A DNA stretch of 5,587 nucleotides from Dehalococcoidia bacterium (lineage in GTDB: Bacteria > Chloroflexota > Dehalococcoidia > GIF9 > AB-539-J10), in the NCBI GenBank assembly GCA_023129815.1, contig JAGMBH010000145.1, positions 1-5,587 on the forward strand, read 5' to 3'. Of the stretch, positions 1 to 4,805 are shown in pieces; position 1 is the stretch's first letter, and the number at the start of each line of letters is the position of its first letter. The position numbers and the translations under genes are program-made. The notes beneath the pieces are model-generated. The model made no database searches. It saw only the letters and a list, made by a program, of their open reading frames with translations, and was not told where the DNA came from.

Positions 1-701
1 GCCTGGATTAGCACCTGGACGCTGAAGCCAAATCCATCCTCGGTGATGTTTATAGCATCAATTAACCGGCGGCTATGGGCTCGGAAGCAGCTCTGAGAGT
101 CGGATACCTTTACTTTTGAGCCGAGGTTGTAAAGCCAGGTAATGACATTAATGCCGAACTTGCGATACCTAGGAATAGGAGTTTGTGGAGTTCCTTGAGT
201 TCGTAGAGTTTGTTGAGTTGGTTGAGTTGGTTGGAGGAAGCGTGAGCCGATGACCAGGTCGGCTTCGTTGTTCAGGATGGGGGCTAACAATCGGGGGGTG
301 TCATCAGGGTTATGTTGCCCATCGCCGTCCAGGGTCACCAGTATATCGGCATTACTTCTTTTGGCAGCTTCAAAGCCTGACTTCGTGGCTGCCCCAGCCC
401 CCTTTCTTGTTTCATGCTTTATCACCTCAGCACCGGCGGTCTGGGCGACTTTGGCAGTATCGTCAGTTGAGCCATCATCTATGACTATTACCTTATCAAC
501 ATATTTTCTGGTTCTGGTGACCACGTCTCCAATAAAGTTTTGCTCATTGAAGCAAGGGATCGCAGCCAAGACCCTTAGTTGGCAGTTGCCAGTTGGCAGT
601 TGGCAGTTGGCAGTCAGCAGTTGGCAGTTGGCAGTTGGCAGTTGGCAGTTGGCAGTTGGCAGTTGGCAGTTGGCAGTTGGCGGTCGATAGTCGTCAGTCA
701 T
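1..701 (-). CDS. Family 2 glycosyltransferase (polyprenyl-phosphate sugar synthase-like) with repeat-encoded N-terminus, 3' partial
   Basis: The gene is open from ATG 701 to the left edge (233 codons seen; the C-terminus lies outside). The GT-A core begins at about residue 43 with RVLAAIPCFNE. It continues with VIDDGSTDD (about 73-81), the metal/nucleotide-binding LDGDGQH (about 124-130, DxD at D125/D127), GSRF (152-155), PRYRKFG (177-183) and DSQSCFR (201-207). This pattern fits the dolichyl/polyprenyl-phosphate mannose or glucose synthase subfamily, which moves a sugar from a nucleotide donor to a membrane lipid phosphate; the actual sugar is unknown. Residues 8-42 are five heptapeptides of PTANCQL type encoded by a DNA heptamer array, replacing the usual short N-terminus. 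Residues 157-174 (QPT, QPT, QQT, LRT, QGT, PQT) are a second repeat-coded insert. The start is three bases after the upstream stop and is preceded by AAGGTGA, so translational coupling is likely. Whether the extension is really translated is unproven; TTG 569 is a poorer alternative start. Confidence 0.88.
   Translation of the reverse strand, partial: MTDDYRPPTANCQLPTANCQLPTANCQLLTANCQLPTGNCQLRVLAAIPCFNEQNFIGDVVTRTRKYVDKVIVIDDGSTDDTAKVAQTAGAEVIKHETRKGAGAATKSGFEAAKRSNADILVTLDGDGQHNPDDTPRLLAPILNNEADLVIGSRFLQPTQPTQQTLRTQGTPQTPIPRYRKFGINVITWLYNLGSKVKVSDSQSCFRAHSRRLIDAINITEDGFGFSVQVLIQ
180..233 (-). repeat. Six-unit 9-base tandem array inside the GT2 coding region
   Basis: On the minus strand the units are CAACCAACT, CAACCAACT, CAACAAACT, CTACGAACT, CAAGGAACT and CCACAAACT. 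Each ends in ACT and matches the first at five or more of nine positions. The period is a multiple of three, so the array always stays in frame; it codes for Q/P/T-rich tripeptides placed between GSRFL and IPRYRKFG. Family members normally have a short loop here, so about 18 residues look inserted. Unlike the heptamer array, copy changes here would alter loop length but not frame. Confidence 0.85.
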
Positions 702-705
702 TAGT
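573..705 (-). repeat. 19-unit heptamer tandem array (consensus ACTGCCA) spanning the GT2 start
   Basis: Read on the minus strand from 705 to 573, the sequence divides exactly into 19 heptamers. Four are degenerate (ACTAATG, ACTGACG, ACTATCG, ACCGCCA), followed by eight ACTGCCA, one ACTGCTG, three ACTGCCA, one ACTGGCA, one ACTGCCA and a last ACTAAGG. The first unit supplies the final A of the four-helix-bundle stop codon and the ATG of the glycosyltransferase. Units 5-18 have no stop in the frame used, so the array reads as a heptapeptide repeat (21 bases = 7 codons). A change of one or two units would put the downstream core out of frame. Confidence 0.97.
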
Positions 706-711
706 CACCTT
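705..711 (-). promoter_or_regulatory. Ribosome binding site for GT2, overlapping the upstream stop codon
   Basis: The minus strand reads AAGGTGA-CTA-ATG. The purine-rich stretch resembles a Shine-Dalgarno core and also contains the TGA stop of the four-helix-bundle gene. The spacing to ATG 701 is short (about 3-5 bases), so reinitiation by ribosomes ending the upstream gene is probably more important than independent initiation. A stronger AGGAG at 716-720 is too far away (14 bases). This site is the main reason for choosing ATG 701. Confidence 0.55.
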
Positions 712-1076
712 TGAGCTCCTTGCAGATATTTTATGAAACCAGTGACAAGCCGTGCCACCTCGCTGCTTAGCTCATAAATTCTACCAAACTCTTCCTTTGA
801 AACGTAGTTTAAGTCCTGAGCAACATAAAGTTGACTCTGAACCTCCGCCACGGAGCCTAAAGCAATATGAAGGAATTGACTAAATTCTTTGTTGGTTTGC
901 CTAGCGAAGCCTTCGGCGATATTCGACATTATGGATACGGATGCTCTTCTAATTTGCTCTTTCAATCCGAAGTCTTTAGAGAATCTTTCGTTTTCTGTGG
1001 TTACTTTGTAAACCTCGGTTATTAACTGCCTAGCCTTCTGCCAGGCTTGAATGTCTTCAAACTTTTCTATTTTCAT
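705..1076 (-). CDS. Four helix bundle protein (S23 / 23S rRNA intervening-sequence protein family)
   Basis: A 123-residue protein of the usual size for this family. Recognisable blocks are the N-terminal IEKFEDIQAWQKARQL, the central LKEQIRRASVSIMSNIAEGF (about 38-57), and EFSQFLHIALGSVAEVQSQL (about 64-83), matching the TIGR02436/PF05635-type pattern of four amphipathic helices. Family members are found inside 23S rRNA intervening sequences and as stand-alone genes; no biochemical role is settled. They are structurally related to Avd, the accessory protein of diversity-generating retroelements, but no reverse transcriptase is visible here. ATG 1076 is the only credible start: the next in-frame codons upstream reach the TAG of the oligosaccharyltransferase gene within four codons, and the Shine-Dalgarno (AAAAGAA) is weak. 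It sits 9 bases after that gene and 3 bases before the GT2 gene, and is the only member of the block with no evident glycosylation role, which suggests it was inserted. Confidence 0.93.
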   Translation of the reverse strand: MKIEKFEDIQAWQKARQLITEVYKVTTENERFSKDFGLKEQIRRASVSIMSNIAEGFARQTNKEFSQFLHIALGSVAEVQSQLYVAQDLNYVSKEEFGRIYELSSEVARLVTGFIKYLQGAQR

Positions 1077-1085
1077 TTCTTTTGA

Positions 1086-3494
1086 CTATTCACTGCTCTT
1101 AACATATTCAAAGATTTTCACGCTGGGGACTCGCTTGCCGGCTACCGCTGCTGTGGCATCAGATTGATGGACAAGCTTATAGTGCTGCAATTCCTCGAGG
1201 GGCACAGGAGTAGCAAAGAGGTCAGGGCTCACTATGCGATAATTTCCCGATTCCTGGCTCGAGATGTAAGTTTCAGCCTCTTCATAGGTGGAAAAGGATT
1301 TTGAGCCGGTGATTTCCTTATACCACACTCCTTCTCCGCTTAGCTTTTCCTCATAGGAAATCACCAATGTCTCCTCGGGAACCACGGCTTGGACATCAAA
1401 ATTGTAGAGTCTGACAACCATGGAGCGGTAGTAAGCGGGATAAAAGAGGGTCATTGGCTCTAGTTTACCCCGCTCTGTTTCCCGGTAGTAGGTTTCGAGG
1501 AACTTATCCTGGCTGCTGCCACCTAATATTGCTATGGCATAGAATTTTGTCGTCAGCATTAGATGATCAATTATCACATACCGCGAGCCCATTTCATCCA
1601 TCGGCTGGTTGGCGCGATTTTCATCCTGGGCAATGAAGAACCTAGCCGCTACGCCAGGGTAGCCTCCACCAGGGCTGCAGTTTGGCATGCGGTGGGAAAT
1701 GCGCATTATCCAGTAGCCGTAGTCCCACCAGGACATCACTCCATAGGCGGTTTCAGGGTATTGGAACGGAGTTTCATATAGCTGGTAATAGAAATCAGGA
1801 TCGCCGAAAGGCTCAGGGCTGTTATCCTTGAGCCATTCAAGCGAGCTATACCATCCCTGGTCAATAAGAGACGGCCCACTGGCAAGCGGCTGTGTCAATT
1901 TAACGGGGCATCCAAAAACCTTTGTATTGGGCTCAATGCCAGGGAGTCCAATGGAGGGGAAGAAGACGAGGAAGAAAATAGCTACCCCAGCTACGATTAC
2001 CTTTATCCAGGCGGCTCTTCTGCGTTGCTGGAATACTTTTTCTCTCGCCTTAGCTTTCTTCTTTGCCTTCTTCGCCTTTGTATAAGCCTCGACTACCTGC
2101 TTAGGTCTGGCAAGCAACTCTTTTAAGCCAGCAAATTTCAGGATTCTCCAGGAAAAGTAGCCTGTGAGCAAGGCAGCGTTTATGGCGGTATAGTAGCTGA
2201 AGCGGCGCTGCCCCAAGACGGCGACTAGCATTACTATGCTCCACACCAGAAACAAAGTTTTATCGGCACTCTCTTCTTTGATGGAGGCGTAAATGAGCAG
2301 GCCAAGCGAAATGAAGTAGATGAAGAAAGAGGTAGTGAAGTTAAGCCAAGCTATGTCCCATGAGAAACTGCCATAGGGCAAAAGGAGGGGGTGCATCTCC
2401 AGGATGGTCGTCGAAACAGCAGGGGTGAAGATGCCAAATTTGCTGAGCATGGAGTGGAGCAAAGAGGGATTAGCGGCATGGAAAATGGCAAAACTGATTG
2501 CAGCAAGCCCAAGCAGCGTGGGGAGATAATAAAGAGGTTTTAGGGCTTTCCTTGCCATGAAACAGGAGAGGGCGCTTAAGGCTATAGGCGTTAGTATGGC
2601 GATTAGCAGCGATGCGGAGTAGATAGTTATCCCACCTTTACCTAACAGAGGGAGAAACATTACAGCGGCAATGAGAAATGCTGGGGTGCCGGTGATGCAG
2701 AGATAATCGGTTGATTTGCCTCTCAGGTGGTCTATGATGAACTGAATTACCAGCCAGGCAAAGATGATGAAGACAAGGAGGAGCCCACCTATCCAGAAGA
2801 GCAAATAGAAGCCCAGGAAAATGCCGGCAAGCAAGGTATAAATAAGAGGCTTGGTGATAGTAGTCCAATCTCGATGTAATAACTGAGTGAATGATATTTG
2901 TCTTTCCCTGGCTCCTTTAATGGCTAATATCAAAAACAGTATAGTTACCGTGCTAAATAAACTCTCGGCCACATGATGGTCGGTGAAGCCAAGCAATGAG
3001 CGATTTAAAAACTCACCGGGTAAGATAGCAACCAGGGCAGCGGCTAATATACCCACCCAGCGGTTAAATAGCTCCTTGCCAATGAAATATACCGGGATGA
3101 TTGTCAGAGTGCCCAGGATAGCTGGAACATAGGCGCCAACAGCATCTATGGTGTGCGGGCTGGGTGAACCCAGGCCGACTAGCCAGATGATACCAGTTAC
3201 AAGCCAGTGAAAGAAGGGACGGCTAGGTCCTCCGCCACCACCAGGGTAGAGCATATAGGGGTCAAAGGAAATGACATGGGGAAAGTTATAAAGCAGGTTC
3301 TCTATGTGGCGCATGTGATACCAGGCATCAGTTCCTCTGAACCAGACCGAGCCATTGACAAAGACCTGGTCATAAGGCAGGACTATGCGTATATACAGGG
3401 AAATTCCAGCTATGACAAGTAGTGCTATTAAAGTTATAACCGGTGGGGAGAGGCGCCTCTTATCAAATTGGGTGTGCCATCTTTGTTCTTCCAT
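1086..3494 (-). CDS. STT3/AglB-like oligosaccharyltransferase, catalytic subunit
   Basis: An 802-residue multi-pass membrane protein that would transfer a glycan from a polyprenyl (pyro)phosphate carrier to Asn in N-X-S/T sequons on the outer face of the membrane. First membrane helix at about 17-39. First acidic motif in GTDAWYH (D56, external loop 1), second acidic motif TDHH (171-174), TILE (363-366) matching the TIxE motif of external loop 5, and the RRFSYY segment (430-435) in a late helix. The signature WWDYG is at 589-593 at the start of the soluble C-terminal domain, and IIDHLMLTTKFYAI (641-654) is a candidate for the DK/MI-type motif that contacts the sequon. Between the last helices, 464-493 is a strongly basic Lys/Arg stretch, probably cytosolic. 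ATG 3494 has GAGG six bases upstream and lies 18 bases after the reductase stop. All catalytic motifs are present, so the enzyme is probably active. TIxE is the archaeal-type form (SVSE in eukaryotes), giving an AglB-like flavour. Confidence 0.95.
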   Translation of the reverse strand: MEEQRWHTQFDKRRLSPPVITLIALLVIAGISLYIRIVLPYDQVFVNGSVWFRGTDAWYHMRHIENLLYNFPHVISFDPYMLYPGGGGGPSRPFFHWLVTGIIWLVGLGSPSPHTIDAVGAYVPAILGTLTIIPVYFIGKELFNRWVGILAAALVAILPGEFLNRSLLGFTDHHVAESLFSTVTILFLILAIKGARERQISFTQLLHRDWTTITKPLIYTLLAGIFLGFYLLFWIGGLLLVFIIFAWLVIQFIIDHLRGKSTDYLCITGTPAFLIAAVMFLPLLGKGGITIYSASLLIAILTPIALSALSCFMARKALKPLYYLPTLLGLAAISFAIFHAANPSLLHSMLSKFGIFTPAVSTTILEMHPLLLPYGSFSWDIAWLNFTTSFFIYFISLGLLIYASIKEESADKTLFLVWSIVMLVAVLGQRRFSYYTAINAALLTGYFSWRILKFAGLKELLARPKQVVEAYTKAKKAKKKAKAREKVFQQRRRAAWIKVIVAGVAIFFLVFFPSIGLPGIEPNTKVFGCPVKLTQPLASGPSLIDQGWYSSLEWLKDNSPEPFGDPDFYYQLYETPFQYPETAYGVMSWWDYGYWIMRISHRMPNCSPGGGYPGVAARFFIAQDENRANQPMDEMGSRYVIIDHLMLTTKFYAIAILGGSSQDKFLETYYRETERGKLEPMTLFYPAYYRSMVVRLYNFDVQAVVPEETLVISYEEKLSGEGVWYKEITGSKSFSTYEEAETYISSQESGNYRIVSPDLFATPVPLEELQHYKLVHQSDATAAVAGKRVPSVKIFEYVKSSE

Positions 3495-3512
3495 AGGTAG
3501 CCTCAGCTTATC

Positions 3513-4688
3513 TCAATCGTTATGCTTTGACAAGGCTTTGACTGGCTGGAGAGATGAGGCTATGGCCAGGTGTTTCACTATTTCGGAGATAAGTGGCCCG
3601 TGCCAGTCAAAAGAGAAGTCCGGCCACTCAGCTACAAGCTGGGGTATGCCGCTATCTTTGGCTACTGAAATTAGTTTGTCAATGTGGCGGTTGCCAAGCC
3701 TTTTATAGAACCATCGTGCCCGGTAGCCACTTTGAAGCTCGCGGTTAAGCTTGGCTCGCCATTGCTTATCGTATGAGGAAAGCCTGGCTGCAGAGAAGTC
3801 ATTAGTCAGAAAAGCCTGGTGCAGGCATTCAGCAGCTATATCAGCGCATAAGAGTCCATAGCATATCCCTCCACCAGTGGTAGATTTGACCTGGCCAGCA
3901 GCGTCGCCAACTGCTATTATGCGGTCACCATAGGTTCGAGGTAGAGTGCCTAAGGGAATGGTGCCAAACTTCATCTCATCTTCGGTTGAGGCTATCTTGC
4001 CCTGAGCCCGGAGGTGATAGAGGAAGTCCCTCAGATATGGAGCTGGATTCTTGGGGGCAAGTAACCCTGCTAATCCCTTATCAGGGGTGGTGGGCACAAG
4101 CCAGCCAAAAAAGCCGGGAAAAAGATTCTGGTCAAAATAAAGCTCAACTTCATCCAAATCTATTGTATTTACTTCAGCCTGGGCGCCAAAAGCAAAGTTG
4201 GTGATTTCGCCTAAGCCAATCTTTTCAGGGAGCCTGGAGCCACAGCCACAGGCCAGAATGATTGCCTGAGCAGTAAATGTCCTCTGCTTACCATGATAAT
4301 CAACTGTGGCTGAAACGCAATCTGTTTCAGGAGTAACAGCTACCACCGAGGCAGAAAAAAGGTAGTTAGCGCCATGTCTCTGAGCACGCTGTTTTAGGCT
4401 TTTATCCAGGCTGGCACGGTCTATTATGTAAGCCTGCGGATTTTCTCTCTCAAGCCTGATAAATTGACCACATGGGGCAAAGAACTTGGCTGAGTTTGCC
4501 TTTCGGAAAATGGCAGCTTCGAGGTTAAAGGTACTAAAGCATTCGACACTGATGATGCCCGTGCAGCAGACGTTTTCGCCCACACATTCTTTTTGCTCCA
4601 AGGCGATTACTCTATAGCCAAGCTCAGCTAATCTGGAGGCGATGAAGCTTCCTATTGGGCCAGCGCCGACTACAATAACATCATACAT
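3513..4688 (-). CDS. Geranylgeranyl reductase family FAD-dependent oxidoreductase
   Basis: 391 residues, a normal length for the family. The N-terminal Rossmann motif VVGAGPIGSFIASRLAELG (6-24) binds FAD, with the acidic E31 closing the second strand. CCTG (41-44) lies at the position of the Cys-Gly segment typical of these enzymes. FFGWLVPT (193-200) resembles the substrate-cavity motif, and GDRIIAVGDAAG (255-265, second FAD motif) is followed by TGGGICYGLLCADIAAE (271-287). Family enzymes saturate isoprenoid double bonds in archaeal lipids, chlorophyll side chains, menaquinone or dolichol. Beside an oligosaccharyltransferase and a polyprenyl-sugar synthase, reduction of the glycan-carrier polyprenol is the most attractive guess, but quinone or another isoprenoid remains possible. 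The start is ATG 4688, with no Shine-Dalgarno and a TATAAT seven bases upstream, suggesting a leaderless message. The gene begins the tightly packed four-gene run. Confidence 0.9.
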   Translation of the reverse strand: MYDVIVVGAGPIGSFIASRLAELGYRVIALEQKECVGENVCCTGIISVECFSTFNLEAAIFRKANSAKFFAPCGQFIRLERENPQAYIIDRASLDKSLKQRAQRHGANYLFSASVVAVTPETDCVSATVDYHGKQRTFTAQAIILACGCGSRLPEKIGLGEITNFAFGAQAEVNTIDLDEVELYFDQNLFPGFFGWLVPTTPDKGLAGLLAPKNPAPYLRDFLYHLRAQGKIASTEDEMKFGTIPLGTLPRTYGDRIIAVGDAAGQVKSTTGGGICYGLLCADIAAECLHQAFLTNDFSAARLSSYDKQWRAKLNRELQSGYRARWFYKRLGNRHIDKLISVAKDSGIPQLVAEWPDFSFDWHGPLISEIVKHLAIASSLQPVKALSKHND

Positions 4689-4695
4689 GGCAAAG

Positions 4696-4701
4696 ATTAT
4701 A
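4696..4701 (-). promoter_or_regulatory. Candidate -10 box for the reductase-oligosaccharyltransferase operon
   Basis: A perfect TATAAT on the minus strand, followed by CTTTGCC and then the ATG of the reductase. With usual -10 to start-site spacing, transcription would begin at or within a base or two of the ATG, giving a leaderless message. No good -35 is seen 17 bases upstream (GCGGCC there), and a six-base AT-rich match can occur by chance. Confidence 0.4.
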
Positions 4702-4726
4702 ACATTTTGCCTGAATTAGGCCGCCA

Positions 4727-4779
4727 TGTCATTGCGAGCCTATTCGCGGTTTGTCATTGCGAGCAAAGCGAAGCAATCT
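4727..4779 (+). repeat. Paired copies of a dispersed palindromic intergenic repeat
   Basis: The 13-mer tgtcattgcgagc occurs at 4727-4739 and again at 4752-4764. The second copy is complete: attgc (4756-4760) pairs with gcaat (4773-4777) around gagcaaagcgaa, with an inner gc/gc pair, and is followed by ct. The first copy keeps only the left half. Elements of the form cattgcgag...gaagcaatct are, from memory, common short intergenic repeats in several bacterial phyla including Chloroflexota. It fills most of the 117-base gap (4689-4805) between the DUF1616 gene and the reductase, and could act as an RNA hairpin at the end of the former. Confidence 0.8.
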
Positions 4780-4805
4780 AAAGCGTTCTCACACAATATT
4801 GAGAT

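Noticed and set aside
250..690. Plus-strand open frame ending in SWQLAVG repeats
   Set aside because: It is the antisense reading of the GT2 gene and of the stop-free heptamer array; the minus strand carries clear GT2 motifs over the same bases.
573..705. CRISPR-like array
   Set aside because: The units are 7 bases with no spacers; it is a simple tandem repeat.
573..1076. Diversity-generating retroelement, suggested by the Avd-like four-helix bundle next to repeats
   Set aside because: There is no reverse transcriptase and no template/variable repeat pair with adenine-directed changes in the window; the family resemblance alone is not enough.
2638..2868. Small minus-strand open frame overlapping the oligosaccharyltransferase
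   Set aside because: It is a shifted frame inside a strong membrane-protein gene, with no family resemblance and no separate ribosome binding site that I could see.
3207..3708. Plus-strand open frames across the STT3/reductase junction
   Set aside because: They are antisense to well-supported genes and show no recognisable protein features.
4689..4805. Rho-independent terminator after the DUF1616 gene
   Set aside because: The palindromic repeat can form a hairpin but has no following T-run on the minus strand, so a terminator is not supported.
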